The translations under genes and the position numbers were made by a program. Shown in pieces: positions 1-13,011 of a stretch of DNA of 64,000 nt (within the stretch, counting starts at the first letter, position 1; every line of letters starts with the position of its first letter). The notes beneath the pieces were generated by a model. That model was not told the DNA's origin. It made no database searches and saw nothing but the letters and a program-made list of their open reading frames with translations. Source of the stretch: Hordeum vulgare subsp. vulgare (taxonomy: Eukaryota > Streptophyta > Magnoliopsida > Poales > Poaceae); NCBI RefSeq assembly GCF_904849725.1, contig NC_058521.1, positions 347,246,638 to 347,310,637 on the forward strand, read 5' to 3'.

Positions 1-1040
1 TCTTCGAGGGAGATGATCAAGCAATGCCTTCATAGTAGAATTAGTAAAGAGAGTGAAGGCTAGAACTAGTAGCTTGACGAAGGCACATGATCTGTCAGAC
101 GAGTACCAGTTCCAGTGACAACTGTACATATGGTCGGGAAGGCTTAGACCTCGTCTTCATCATGACCCCCTTGAGCCAAAGTCTATCGAACAATGCCCAA
201 TTACTTAGGTAAGTCTTCAGGGGAGACTTCTGAAACCTGTACAAACTTGGTCACCCATCAATCCACAATGACTCTTGGATGCACTAGACCACAACGCCTA
301 ACCGTTTGGAAGATCACAGTCTTCAACTGTAACAAGTATTTAGTCCTCTCAGAATAGAATGACTTCGATAATGCTCAAACACTCTGGCTCTAGGTGTTTG
401 AGTTTATCCTTGCAGGATAGTTCTCTCTCTCAATGTCTTCGAGGTGGATTTCTCCTAAACGACAATAGTTGTATCAACTCTGAACAACCACCAACTTATG
501 GTGGAGGGGTGGGATACTTATAGACAACAGGCAACACTACTTGATACGACCAAAATGACCTTGTGTCAATGGCCAACCGACATGTTTTGCAAGAGTCAGA
601 TTTCAAAGACACACATAAAAACATTACTTGGGTTGCAAGTAATGCTGACTCAACGAGCTTTGGAAGAGATTTCCTCTCAATGTTTCCGCTTGAAGACATA
701 GGTATACATGGGTTGAGCATTACGCCAGCACCTGACTTTGATCACATAAACTACACTTAACTGTATGGTGGTTCCAATGACTCAGGAAAGAAAAACAAAA
801 AATAAAAGACTTCGTGTTTGAGTTTCATTGTCTTCAAGTGATTATCTTCGCACACCACCAATGGCTACGGCCATCATCAATGTCTTCAGATATTTTTGGG
901 GGTCGTCTTCAATAGTTAAACCAAATCTCTAGGGACTTCTATCTTTGTTATCATGTGAACTCTCACAAACACATTAGTCCCTCAACCATGTTTGTCTTCA
1001 ATACCCCAAAACCAACAAAGGGTGGCACTAGATGTACTTA
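1..1040. repeat. Unclassified dispersed-repeat DNA
   Basis: No convincing reading frame is present; the short open frames at 496-760 overlap on both strands and look like chance. The text is rich in variants of GTCTTCA/TGTCTTC, which recur many times (for example near 140, 210, 320, 430, 830, 885 and 905). This is typical of an old LTR or internal region of a Triticeae retroelement. The character of the sequence changes near 1040, where the decayed gypsy-type-transposon sequence begins. No LTR ends or target duplications are visible, so the family and orientation are not assigned. Confidence 0.45.
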
Positions 1041-1176
1041 CAATTATTATCTGTGAGGCCTTTGTGCGAGTCCAACCGCACTTCAGCTTGAGGCTAAAGG
1101 TCTTTAGTGTTAAGCCGAAGATAGTCGATAGACTGCAAGCAGACTATGGGGGCGATGATCAGCAAGCTTCCCTGGG

Positions 1177-4013
1177 TTGAGTGACCGGATGGTACCTTTA
1201 TATATACCATCAAAATATGGAAAAAAAGAGTGGTTTAATATCACAAGACCACGCGACGCAGACTGGGCAACACTCTCCGAATTTAGATTCGGACCTCCCA
1301 CAAGCCTGGTGTCATGGATCAAGAAGGGGCTTGACCAGGGGTCAACCGCGGAGGTGGAATCGCTGCAGACGTGCATCTCCTAGTTGATAAAGAAGAAGCT
1401 TGAACTGACCAACGTGGTTCGGATCATGCTTCACCGCCGCCTCCTACCTTGCCAACATTGGGCCGCTCCAATGTGGTCCTACAAGCCTAAAACCCTGCCA
1501 CCATGCTCTGCTTTTACAACACCACCCACGACAAGCTGTGGAAGGTGTTGTTCAAGCCCCAAAAGGACTGGCCCGTCAAGGAGGAAGACACTAGCGATTG
1601 ACACCACACACCCTCCTCGGGAGGTACGATAAAGTTTTACTCTTATGTTCGGGTACTACCTTTTAACAAGGAACTTAATGGCATTTCTTCCCCGCATTCG
1701 CATAACTGGCTAGAGAAAGCCATACAGATTAATGAACCGACACCGCTGCCGTATAAGGTGCCGGAGAAGAACGAGTATAAGAAGGATAAGAATAGGGAGG
1801 ACCGAGAAGGCCTCCGTCCAAGAGGACCCTTGGATACTAACTCCGGGGACACCCAAGCCGCTGCTGCTCATGAGGGAGAGCATGGAGAGGACAGGGAAAA
1901 GGGTGATTCCCCCCGAACAAGGAAGAGGGCATTGTCCAATTACTCTAAGGGGGATCTACCTCCTCCTACCTCGAAAAGGCAATGTAGGGCCAAGGTGGCC
2001 CTGTTTGATGACAACCCAGGCTCTTCCGAGGAGTACGAGGCTTCCAAATTGGTTCCTTGAACGAACCCCACGTACAAGCCCCGTCCCAATGAATTTGAAT
2101 ATTCTATAATACATCCATGTTGAGGTTCGTTACTTACCATGTGCATGACTTTCATGTTTTAGCCCACCATGTGACCTGCCCACCAACCAGGCCTCGTAGA
2201 GGGATTCTCTGGCAACCCAGCTAGTAGAGTGCGGGCCCATATCATGCACTACACCTCCTCCAATTGCCAAGGAGATCGAGGAGGTTTTGTCTCGAAAGGG
2301 CCGCCCTTGGCCGACCACGGGGGGTGGGGCTGACGGTGTTATGGCCGAGGTTAATACCTCGGTCACCAAAGACCAGGAGGGAGAACCCCTTTTGGAAAAC
2401 AAAGAGGGGGATCCCAGTCCATATGAGCTCTCTCCGAAGAAGGTGACGGAGCCCTCCAAGCCCCCAGAGTTGTCCATTTCGATCTCCACCAAAGTGGGAG
2501 CTGATGCCACCACCCGTAGCAGTGCGGGCAAAAACTGGGTGGCCGACCATGATGGATGAGGCTTTGAATGGCCCCTCCATTATCAAACAACACCATGCTC
2601 TTCTGGGTGCGGTTTTACCAAGCATTCAATCTATTAACAGCAGACTGAAGGAAGATTTCGACGGTCTCTTGACGGGCTTCAAGGTAAATCATGCATTACC
2701 CCTTTTTACAAAAAGAATTTATTTTATAGGGTTATGCAATCCTTATATATAGTAGCCCCCGGGCCTTGTGTGAGTTCAAAAAACTCAAGCGGGGATCAAA
2801 ATAGCTCAAAAATCATTGATAATAATAAAAGTGAACCATAGCCCCCGAGACTCTGGCAAGATTGAAGAAAACCCGGCACACGATCCAAAAACCTATAACT
2901 CGGTAGTATGATATATATGAGGTGTTGTGCAGGCCTCTTATTTGGTAGCAGGCACGAACGCCGTGGAGCTGGAAGAGGTGAATCGGAAGCTCAAGAGCTC
3001 CAATGAGGAGCTCGACCTTCTCAACAAGTAGTTTGACAAAGCGCAAGGTAAGTCTGGTCTGGACTATTTAATATCGTTGTTTTACTCATCGAGTGATGTA
3101 TTTGGGTTTTATCCATAAGCGCAGGGTGTTTATTATAACTGCAACTGTCGCCGCGGAGGTCGAGAACCTCAACGCTGGGCTAAAGAAGGCGAGGCAAGGG
3201 GTTGTAGAACAGAAGTCAACGGTCGAATGAGTAGTTGCCGAACTGACGCCGGTAAAGATCACTAGTGTTAAGCACGTGGCGAGGGTGGTCGAGGTGCATC
3301 AGGAGCTTAAGCATGAAGTCACTTAATGTGAGGCCCTTGAGAAAAAAGTAAGGATCAGACCTCCTAGCTGGTCTCATTGATGTCGGCGATCCAATAAGCA
3401 CGGGTGGAGGCGCAAGGCTGCGAAAAGGAGCTCTGCCAAGTCAAGCTTATTGCGAATGGTAAGTTGTACTTACTGCAATGTGCCTTCGGTGGTAACATGT
3501 TAGCATTTCTCACATGAGTGTGTCATTACTTAGGTGCTTTTGTGGACCTTCCAAGGAGCGCAACACATGCAGCAAGGCATTTGCGTCCCGGGAGAGGGAT
3601 GCTGAGTTGAGGCCGTTTTGGGCGCAGTTTAAAGCCCCCGAGCACCCTCTCCACCTCACTGATCAGATGATGCAACTCATGTAGTTGCATCGAATGGAAG
3701 AGCCGGTTATGAAGGATCTTTGCGTTTGGCTTTGGCCTTCGGAGCCACTACCGAGAAGCTACTTTGGCTTGGTGCAGACGATGTGCACGTTGCACCCTGG
3801 ATTGACATCTTTAAGCACTCTGTATCCATCGAGGGCGCTTATATGGACTTTGCAAAGACCATGGTGCACTAAGCGAAGATCAAGCCGACCGAGATGGCCA
3901 CCGTACCCCCGCGTCCCGAGAAGTAGCATAGGCATACCAAGAAGCACTTACCCATCATAATGGATGGTGCTTGGGTGATAGAGGTCGTGTGCACAAAAGA
4001 TGTAATTTGTGAG
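1177..4013 (+). pseudogene. Decayed gypsy-type-transposon (PF04195-like) coiled-coil gene
   Basis: Collinear fragments in shifting frames resemble the plant family annotated as 'putative gypsy type transposon' (Transposase_28, PF04195). At 1183-1380 a block reads YIPSKYGKKEWF then FRFGPPTSLVSWIKKGL. At 1405-1600 a second block contains VVRIMLHRRLLPC and, after a frameshift, KLWKVLFKPQKDWP. At 1660-2060 there is a charged, basic linker. At 2270-2690 a third block ends LLTGFK at a GT donor. At 2942-3048 and 3140-3420 come coiled-coil heptad pieces (ELEEVNRKLKSSNEELDLL; AAEVENLNAGLKKARQGV). At 3600-4013 the C-terminal block contains LRPFWAQFKAPEHPL and PLPRSYFGLVQ. Stops and frameshifts break every block, so no protein can be made. 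The family's biochemical role is not established; it travels with large Gypsy-like elements. The family name is from memory; the homology is recognised by eye. Confidence 0.6.
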
Positions 4014-4562
4014 TGAGCGTACTATCATATGATATATAGTGTCGGAATGATGCCTGGGGCGAGTTTTATAGTCGAGCCCCCGATCGATTAGCTAGCCGCA
4101 TCTAAGGAAAATATGTACCGAACTAGTTTTTTTTGGCGACAAAGAGCGGAAAATGGTTATTCAAAATAAATGACTACAAGGGGACCATAAAGATGGTCTT
4201 TATTTCCGATGAACTCGTTACATCTGGCCTTACAATACGAACTGCCGAAGCAACTCTTACATATACTTTGGTTTTTTAAATAAACTTTAAAAAGGAAAGG
4301 TTTACACATGGCCTTTATGAGTGGTTTAATGCCCCTACTATGCTCAGCTGCACGTATGCACTTTTGTTCTTGAGGGAGGGCGTGCTCTATTAGAGATGAT
4401 AGTGGTCGGTGGGCGGACCTTTGGGAGAGGGTCTTGAAAGCTCGCCGAAATATGTTAGCTTAATGCTGGGTAGGTCCTAGATGGTACCTACTATTTCACG
4501 AAGATGTGTTTGGCCGTAGGTCGGTCGAGCCATGTTGACGTGCAACTATTCCTGACTTGATG
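4014..4562 (+). mobile_element. 3' trailing part of the PF04195-type element, joined to the stub of LTR element D
   Basis: There is no gene here. The sequence downstream of the pseudogene continues as low-coding DNA of the kind that follows such genes in Triticeae elements (for example the stretch around 4320-4500). Somewhere between about 4500 and 4550 it changes into the internal leader of the minus-strand LTR element D. The exact join cannot be placed by eye. Confidence 0.4.
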
Positions 4563-4582
4563 CCTCCATGGCAACGACGCCA
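4563..4582 (-). other. Primer-binding site of LTR element D
   Basis: Read on the minus strand this is TGGCGTCGTTGCCATGGAGG, which begins with the TGG expected of a sequence pairing with the CCA end of a tRNA. It is a near match to the TGGCGCCGTTGCC-type site common in Triticeae Gypsy elements. It lies 47 bp inside the inner edge of LTR D. That identifies D as the 5' LTR of a minus-strand element whose body has been lost. Confidence 0.6.
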
Positions 4583-4629
4583 GAAAAGAGCTGCTCCCGG
4601 TTGCTCAACAATTAACAATTTTCTTGCAA

Positions 4630-6209
4630 TGGCCCACCAGCGTGTGGGATCGCTCCAGTTTTGGAGGGTAGAGTATTCAACCCGAATTTGTTGGTTCGAC
4701 ACGACGGGAATGAAAGGATATTCTCTAGTATTAGAAGTTGAGGTGTCAGCTCAACCACACCTGAAAGATTAGTATCTGCAAGCAGGATATAAGCAGCAAA
4801 TGTAGTATGATAGCAACGGTGCCAGAAACGATCTGTTGACAAGGCAGACTATTCCTACCTGTTGTATCAATGGCGCCAGAAAAGTATTGTAGCAGGTAGC
4901 AGCAGTGTAACGAGTAACAACAGTGGCAAGGAACAACAGTAGTGACAGCAGTAGCAAGTAGCGACAGTAGCAAGTAACAGCAGTAGCAACAGTAGTGGCA
5001 GCAGCAGCAGGACAAAGCAAGTAACAGTAGCAGCAACAATAGTAACAGCAGTGGTAACAGCAACAGAGCAAAGCAAGTAACAGCAGCAATGGGACAAACT
5101 CGTAGGCAATGGATCGGTGATTTGTTGGATGACATTCATCATGCAATAGTTATAACACGGTAAGATATGTGGCTAGCTCTCGTTCGTCAATGTGATGTAG
5201 GCATGCATTCCGTGTGTAGTCATACGTGCTTAGGGAAAAGAACTTGCATGACATCTATTGTCCATCCCTCCTGTGGCAGCGGGGTCCAAATGGATACTAC
5301 GAGATATTAAGGTTCTCCTTTTAATAAAGAACCGGAACAACGCATTAGCACTTGGTGAACACATGAACTCCTCAAACTATGGTCATCACCGGGAGTGGTT
5401 CCGGTTATTGTCACTCCGGGGTTGCCGGATCATAACACATAGTAGGTAACTACAACTTGCAAGATCGGATCTAAAACACACATATATTGGTGACAACATA
5501 ATAATTTCAGATCTGAAATCATGGCACTCGGGACCTAGTGATAAGCATTAAGCATGGCAAAGTAGTAGCAACATCAATCTCAGAACATAGTGGATACTAG
5601 GGATCAATCCCCGTCAAAACTAACTCGATTACATGATAGATCTCATCCTACTCATCACCACCCAGCGAGCCTACGAATAGATTACTCACGAACGATGAAG
5701 AGCTTCATGGAATTGGAGAGGGAAGAAGGTTGATGATGATAGCGACAATCTCCTTGATTCGGAGCCCAAAACGGACTCCGGATCTGCCCTCGAGGGCAAG
5801 AACGGGATGTGGCGGCGCCTCTGGATCGAAAACGCGATGAAATATTCTCTCTTGATTTTTTCCGGGACGAAAGGGAATAAATAGCGCTGGAATTGGGGGC
5901 GTTAGAAACACTTGGGCCCCACAAGCCTAGACGGCGCGTCCTGGGGGGTGGCCGCGGCCACAGGGCTTGTGGCCCACTGGCTCACCCCCTTCGTTGGATC
6001 TTTGCGCAGGTATTTTTCATATTTTCCAGAAATATTCTCCGTAAATTTTCAGGACGTTCCGAGAACTTTCATTTCTGCACAAAAACAACACCATGGCAAT
6101 TCTGCTGAAAACAGCGTCAGTCCGGGTTAGTTCCAATAAAATCATGCAAATTAGAGTCCAAAACAAGGGCAAAAGAGTTTGGAAAAGTAGATATGATGGA
6201 GACGTATCA
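4630..6209 (-). mobile_element. LTR of Gypsy-like element D (minus strand, 5' LTR)
   Basis: The right edge reads TGATACGTCTCC on the minus strand (6209 down to 6198), the start of a very common Triticeae LTR type. The left edge is a degraded version of the matching LTR end, near 4630. Together with the primer-binding site just outside the left edge this gives an LTR of about 1.58 kb on the minus strand. The flanks 4625-4629 (TGCAA) and 6210-6214 (AGCCA) do not match. This agrees with D being one LTR of a truncated element and not a solo LTR with a target duplication. It holds no gene; open frames at 4746-5146 come from the trinucleotide tract inside it. Confidence 0.65.
4880..5095. repeat. 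Imperfect trinucleotide tract (AGT/AGC/ACA) inside LTR D
   Basis: About 210 bp of interrupted AGC, AGT and ACA triplets. On the minus strand three frames stay open and translate to Leu/Cys/Tyr-rich strings, but this is a by-product of the triplet composition. The corresponding part of this LTR family is usually triplet-rich, so local slippage is a sufficient explanation. Confidence 0.75.
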
Positions 6210-7678
6210 AGCCAAACACTTGGTCCTTGGATAGTAGGTCCCCACATATGCCCATGGTGTTTTGAGCGCGAAATTGTGCCTCCAAGGCACGTACTTTGCG
6301 ACTAGCAGGATCATGTTGTGGGGAGCATGTTCATCTTTATGTTGATCGTGGGAAGACTCTGGTAGCTCAGGCAGGGCCCAGGCTCGTTTGCACGGCTCTC
6401 GTGCCTTGACGACGGAGTGGGATTTCGGTGCCACATTGCCAACCTGGACTTCATATTAGACCGTGTGTTTCTATCACTTCACAACAATGTGATTTTATAA
6501 AATTTGGAACCATTTGAAACTTTTTTGTGCATTAGATGATTGAATTGGTTCCTATGTGCTGGTTTGCCTATTTGAGGTTTATTAACACAAATTATTCCAT
6601 CTCTCAATACTCATCTTCTTGCTCCAAATCCTTGCCAAGTGATCATACCATGTGTATAAGATCCAAAACTATTCTTGCAAAATATTATTTTGACCTAAAG
6701 GCATTTATTTATTTTAAGCCTTCAAAATCCCATGAGTTCAGATTTGTTCTACAAGTCCACAACTTAGGAGGAATGTTTTGTCCCAAATGTTTTATTTGGA
6801 TCCTATTATCAAAAAGACTTCCCAAAACCACAAATTTATTATTTTTAAAGTTATTCTACTATTTTAATTAAATACTTCTTTATGAGGCCAGAAATGATCT
6901 TTTGTGAAGAAAAACTATTTTCTTGCTTCATAAAAATTTGATAAAATTTAGGGAAAGTCACTAGACATTTATTTTCCATTTAAGAGTTTCAACACATGAA
7001 CATGTTCGAAATATTTGACAAGACCCCTAAAAAACCTTTCTGCGTGTTTCAAGATTTTGAAATATTTCCATAAGAAATATTCTCAAAAATAAAAGAGAAA
7101 TTCTAGCAAGTCACCCATGATATATGTGATGGTCTTACCAGGTTTCATCTCATTCCAAGTTGATTTGGTCCTCCAAAATATTCTAAAACCGTCTCTATCC
7201 AGAATCAGATTTGAGCAACTCTATATTGCCAAGTTTATCCAATTGCTCTAAAACATCGCAAGAGCGATCTAGACCCCAAATAAGGATGCTACACCAAGTT
7301 GTGCATTTGTAGGAGTTGATATGCCCAAGTAGATCTACAGAAACCCGATTCTGTTGATTTCTAGTGTTTTCTATGTTTGCATTGCCAACTTTCTACAAAT
7401 AATCCCAAGCTTGGTGATCAAGCTAAATTATTCCCACCATTTGGTCCCCGTAAATATCACAGCAAGTTGGCCAAGAGATCTTGTCCAAATCTCCATCAAA
7501 CACCTTCAAGCAAAATCCTAAAACTACTATTTTGACCTCCAAAGTTACTCTCCTTTCCCCAAAATTTAACCACAGCTTCACACAGGCCCAAGGCATCTCC
7601 AGGATCAACCCCAATGGCTAGCTCCATGATTGAGGGGCCTAAAAACCCACTTGCACCACTCTAGACAACCTTTTTTCT

Positions 7679-7709
7679 CCTCTCTCTCTCTCTCTCTCTT
7701 CTCTCTCTC
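7679..7709. repeat. (CT)n microsatellite
   Basis: A near-perfect CT run of about 30 bp with one TT interruption. It sits at the start of the GC-rich core of fragment Z. Confidence 0.9.
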
Positions 7710-10431
7710 CCTGCCAGCCTCCAAAGCATCCATGCCCCCTCCCGCTTTGTTTAATGTCCCTGCAGCTAAGGAGCGTGAAGGGCATCATCATGTCGGCCAA
7801 ATAGCACGCTTTGGAGCGTGCTACAGGACGCCCGAGGGTGGACTTTGCTCCATGCCCACCCCGTGGCCGCCTCAAGCCCCTCCCATCATGCCAGTCGAGG
7901 CGCCTCGGCGGCCGCAACACACCAGTGTGAGTGGAGCCCTCTCTCTCTCTTTCACCGTCTACAACGCACGCCCGATGCTTACCTGCTCGGCCAGTGAGTG
8001 AGCTTGGACGCGCGATGTCACTGGTCCCTTTCTTGATCCCCTATCTCTTCCTTTCGACTTTGACGACGCCCTCGAATGCCCCGAAGCCACTCCCACCTCC
8101 TCTGGTGGTCACCAGCACCATTGTCGCGGACATCGAGTCCCCCATCCACGGTGCACCAGCGGCCCTGCTATTTAAGCCCTCCCCATGATCCTCTCTCCTC
8201 TAGACTCCCTCTCCACCTCCCAATTAAGCAGCAGAACCACCGAAGCCGCCCCTCAAGCTTCCTGTGCCCTGGATTGACCAGAGCTCGGCCGCGTCGGGCC
8301 ACCATTGATCTCCGGGTACGAACGCTCTCCAGCTCTCTTTTCTTCTCCTATGGGCCTGCCCTGCCTCCCTTATATTTTCCCCACTCTCCCCCATGTGGAT
8401 TGTTGCACGAAATGTTGTCTTGGAGCTCGCCCGATTCTCCTCCGTCGCGACCCCTTTGTCGCAGGTGACTACAACTACCCGAGAACCTACCTCAATATCC
8501 ACAAGGATGGCAACGACGTCCTGAGCTCATTTCTGCACCCACCTCTCTTCGTTGTGCCCCGGAGCACCGCCAATGAGCGCCACCACCTCCCTGGCTGGAG
8601 GTTGACGATGACCTGCCAAGTGGGCTCACTCGTCAGCCTCCCGTCTATCTCCCTCTCTCCACCTGTTGTTGACCACTAGGCCCCGCGCATCATGTTTAAA
8701 CGTGACGGTGCATACGCGCTAGGCTCGCTCGGGCCTGTTTCGCTGGTTGGGCAGCCTCTGTCACAAAGGCACAATACCTTTCTCATTTTCTTTTGTGACA
8801 TTAGTAAATTTTATGTGGCTGAAATGTTTGTCCAAATTCCATAACTCCAATTTTTAAAATCTTGTAAAAAATGCCACTTGTGCAGTTTTTGGAAAAAGTT
8901 TTAGACACTGTTTTATTTAAAAACCTTGTTTAAAGCATTTTAACTCTTTTTTAAATTACTTTTCACCACTTTTTACACTTCAAAACTAAAACCCAATAAT
9001 TTTCACAATGCTAATAATCACCCTAGTATTTTACAAAAATAACTTGACATTTTTCAGAGTGATTTATTTTCCCCTATTTTTTGTGTCCTTATTTTTTGCC
9101 TATTATATTGCGACGAATAGATTGCGTTTTTGACCAAGGGCTTGGACAAGAAGGATTTGAAGACCCCGATAACTTTGCTGAACAAGGCAGACAACCCATT
9201 GACCATTATTATGAAACCATTTTATGCATGCCATATAGCACTTTATTTCGTTGCATCTGAATCATTTTGAATCGGTAACCACCTTGGTGGGTTCCCCCAA
9301 TGTTTCCTTGTTGATACTTGCACTGGGCATGACCCTTTCATCTTATGAGGGTTGTGTGGGTGGGAAGTATTTATGATGCTAAACTAGTTGCTACACAAAT
9401 GGGATGGGATTATGCATGTGTTGGAAACAACAGTGTTTTCAAAGACTTATCCAAAACCTCGTCGGGTGCCACTAATGCCCGAGGGAGATGGTGATGAGTT
9501 GGGGTAACCACTTAGGAAAGTAGTGGTGTACTGAGGCAAGATGTGTGTGTTTTCTCTAAAACAGATTAGATTTGTTGACCATCCCAACCTTACATGAGCA
9601 ACTACAATACCCCTTATGGGATGGGGCTTTGTTGATTACCTTGGTCGGTACTAGCAGAGAGCCTGCATTACTAGTGGCGGGAGTGACGTGGTCACTCTCG
9701 ATACGCGGTCATGCCGGAAAGGACGACCATGGGCTGTTTTCACAAACACCAGACACACTGTTGCGTGCCCTCGTGGATCATATTTGTGATGTACATCACG
9801 AGGGATGGCATCAAGGAGTGGACTCTTTGATAGTATCATCACGGGAAAGGCATTATATCGGTACTTACCTTGGGTATAGCAAATACCGCGAGATGTAGAT
9901 TGGCATGAAAGTTTCCTGAGTATTGTGGGTAAAGTGTGCAACCTCTGTAGAGTGTAAAACTATTCCAATAGCCGTGTCCACATTCATGGAAAGTTGGTGG
10001 TCCTTCTTAGACTATGTCCAAATGTTTTCACAACCTGGTGTGTGTGCGTGACAAATATGATAGTGTGATACTGGAGCTAAGTTAGATGACATGACATGGT
10101 GGTGAACATGAAACGTTCAACCCTGGTTTATATTGATATATGTAACTTTCTCATATGGATATCGGTTACCTCATGGAGCATACCTTGTTAACTTATTGAT
10201 CATGTCATTGCACTCGAAAATTAGCTTTCTGTAACTTACCTATTAGTGATATATCATGCATTGTTATTCCCTTGTTCCAAAACATGGGTTGCTTGCGAGT
10301 ACATTAAAAGTACTCATTTGCTTTCCACTGGTTATTTAATGGGCCAGACATGGAAGGACATGAGTATGATGAGGATTTCATTGCAGACGAACATGCAAAC
10401 TAGGACGCTTCCCAATCGCAATGCCTGTAGG

Positions 10432-10436
10432 GTTAA
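10432..10436. other. Candidate left target-site duplication of element A (GTTAA)
   Basis: These are the five bases directly left of the A terminus TGTAACG. The right copy cannot be checked, because the right end of A has been deleted at 63146. The site is therefore only inferred from the LTR boundary. Confidence 0.4.
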
Positions 10437-13011
10437 TGTAACGTCCAAGATGCGACTCTTTCCTTATTTGGGGGTGAGGCCTCAAAAGGGGAAAGGGGCG
10501 CATCTAGGCATTTCGTAAGAGCGATAAACATTGCAATACATACAAGAGGGATAACTAATATGATTTGGCTTACACTTGACAATAATTTAAGTAGAAGATT
10601 CACACAACATTTAGTCAAATCATTTAGAAGGCAGGGTCCGACTACGGACAAGATAAATGACAAAGCAATGTTCCCTCCTCGCTAGGCCCACGATCACGAC
10701 CAAGGACCTCTAGTCATCGGGGTATGTCACGTACAGCTGGCCACTGTCCTCGTCAAACTCCCACTTCAGCTGGATATCCTCGAAAGCATCTGTATCTACG
10801 GCACTTGTACTTGTGGGGTGGTTACAGTAATCTATGAGCCACAAGGACTCAACAATCCCATGACCATGGTATCGAATCTAACTAAGTTATTAGGTGAGGA
10901 TGGGTATGTGTTTGAGTTTGTAGCAACCTAAGCATTTATGGTGGCTAACTTACATTGAAGAAGAATAAAAGATATAGTGGTCTACGCATGACGTTCGTGA
11001 ACTATGAATAATCACTAAGTGATCCTGAACACCTAATTACATCATTCATAACCCCACCATGTTCTCAACCAGAGATGGAACTCTGAAGGAAACAGTCACG
11101 GTTACGCACACAGTTGGCGGTTTTAATCAAGTTACTTCAAGTTGTCTAGAACCGGATGTTAACAAAGTTTCGATGTTTTGCCACATAACCACGGGCACGA
11201 CTTACCTAAATATTTAACCCTATAGGGGTGCTCCAACTAGTCCATCACAAACTACGACAGGCTGCATAGAAAGCCTCGATCATGAAACTCGTAATCTTAC
11301 CAGATTCCTTAATGGAAGACCTCAACTCTGAGAGAACCCAAAGTATCACTCGAATCCCAATGCACAAGATATATCATTAAGGTAAGATCAAGTCCAGCAA
11401 GACCTCCCGACGTGTCGACGAACCCGATAAGAGTCGCGTATATCAGTCTCAGGACGCGATGGATGACAAGTACGTACACTGGCCAGATAGAAATCCCCCG
11501 AGTTGCCCCGCGTGGCCCCCGCAAGTGGCTCTAGTTTGGACCAACACTCATGAGGAGCACTGGGCCGGGTTGTTCATTAAGTTCCTCGAGGTAGCTATTC
11601 CCTATGCTTTTATTAAGTTATAGGAAAATTCAAAACCAATGTTGGGTCTGGCCAGATAAACCTTAGACAAAACGATTTACCAAGGGGGGCCCATAACAAC
11701 CCCGAGCGTGTTAGGAGCGCTCAGTTATGGAATAAAACACTGGTAACCGAAACTAAGGTAGCAAAAGCGAAACAAATCACCTATCAAAAGGACAGGCCTT
11801 CCACATTTTACCAAGTGCATAGGTGCATTAGTTAAACATCATTTAAATAAGATGATATTCAAATTTCCCATGTTATCACATGGACCACCTTGCACCTGCA
11901 ACTAGTAATTCTATAAAATCGTTGAGCAAGCACTAACTTAGCCAAACAATATTTTCTAGGAGGTGAAGGGTTAGAGGTTTCATGGAAATGTTTGGAGGCT
12001 TATTTATTAGGTGGTAGGCAGCGATAAGTAACGATGGAAACGATTCAACCAGGCATAACAAAGCTAGAAACGGTGTCAGGGTCATGATCATCTTGCCTGT
12101 GAAATCTTCAGACTAGAACTGCTCTTGATCTTCTTTAATATACTCAATGGAATCCTCGAACTCGTTCTCAACACCCATTTCTACCCAAAATAAACAAGAA
12201 TCCAATAAACACTAGAAAGTGACAATGCTACAAGCAATATGATGCATGTGTAGCATGAAAGGAAGCATGACATTGCTATACTAGTCATATTTCATGCATT
12301 ACTTGAGTTATTAACATTCTAGACAGAACCTCAAGTTAACTTATTTAGACATCCATGAACATGGAAGAAATGGATGCATCACGATAAAATGGTACAAAAA
12401 CATGTATAGAACATCGCGAACCGAGTTACGGAACTCTGAGAAACTACAAACCAAGATACGGAAGGCTACAGAGATAATACAGCAATATGCCAGATGCTAT
12501 GGGCATCCACTTGGCATCCTAAGGTTTCCACTGGACTAAGCACAAAATTACAGGTGGAATAGAGCTAAATATAATGCAATTACATCAAGCAAAACTCACA
12601 CAAAGGCCAAAACAAAATAGCAAACAATCTGTCCACTAACAGCATCTTACCACTTTACACTCAAGAATTAAAGAAGCTATGGCCATCCAACTATTTCAAC
12701 CAAGGCAAGAAATCAAAGCTATCAAAAAGTGCTACAACACCCAGAAAATAGCTAATACACTAGGTACAATAATCGATGGCTACCTAGCTCCAAACATAGC
12801 AAAAATCATAACAGATTATGACTTGTTGAAAATCACAGATTTTCACTAGCCGTTTATAACCTGAAGCATTTTGACAGCAACAAAATAGCAATCTAAATCA
12901 CGCTTCAAGGCATGAAATTTGAAAGGGTGATAGAGGTTCCCAAATTCTACAATTCACTAGTTCATAGCTTGGGCTAAAACCCCACATAAAACTTCCTAGC
13001 ATCAATGTAAC
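10437..13011 (-). repeat. Left (3') LTR of element A, part 1 of 3
   Basis: It starts TGTAACGTCCAAGATG and runs collinearly with 41394-42233 and then with 58503-60243 of the right LTR. It is cut at 13011/13012 by the Angela-like element, which duplicated GTAAC. No coding capacity is seen; short open frames are chance. Confidence 0.85.
13007..13011. other. Left target-site duplication GTAAC of the Angela-like element
   Basis: GTAAC here is repeated at 21883-21887 directly after the CCCAACA end of the element. The undisturbed site is visible in the right LTR of A at about 60236-60245 (CATAAC, one base different from GTAAC, then AGGGCAAG). Confidence 0.92.

Larger units (their letters stand above)
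6210..10436 (+). mobile_element. Fragment Z: interior and 3' part of a long Gypsy LTR
   Basis: There is no gene. An AT-rich stretch (6480-7600) is followed by a GC-rich, CT-rich core (7630-8700), a second AT-rich stretch (8760-9120) and a transcribed-looking 3' part (9150-10436). This AT/GC/AT layout is the one seen in the LTRs of elements A, B and C in this window. The text around 9920-10000 and 10250-10430 resembles the 3' end of other Triticeae Gypsy LTRs. Element A is inserted at 10436/10437 and the rest of Z beyond A is missing, so neither end of Z is visible. Orientation and class are inferred from the resemblance. Confidence 0.45.

Noticed and set aside
4746..5146. Leu/Cys/Tyr-rich minus-strand open frames that look like membrane peptides
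   Set aside because: Three frames are open at once over an AGC/AGT/ACA triplet tract inside LTR D; this is composition and not a gene.
7630..8679. Possible host exon cluster in the GC-rich part of fragment Z
   Set aside because: No domain, no consistent frame or splice pattern; same AT/GC/AT layout as the other LTRs here.
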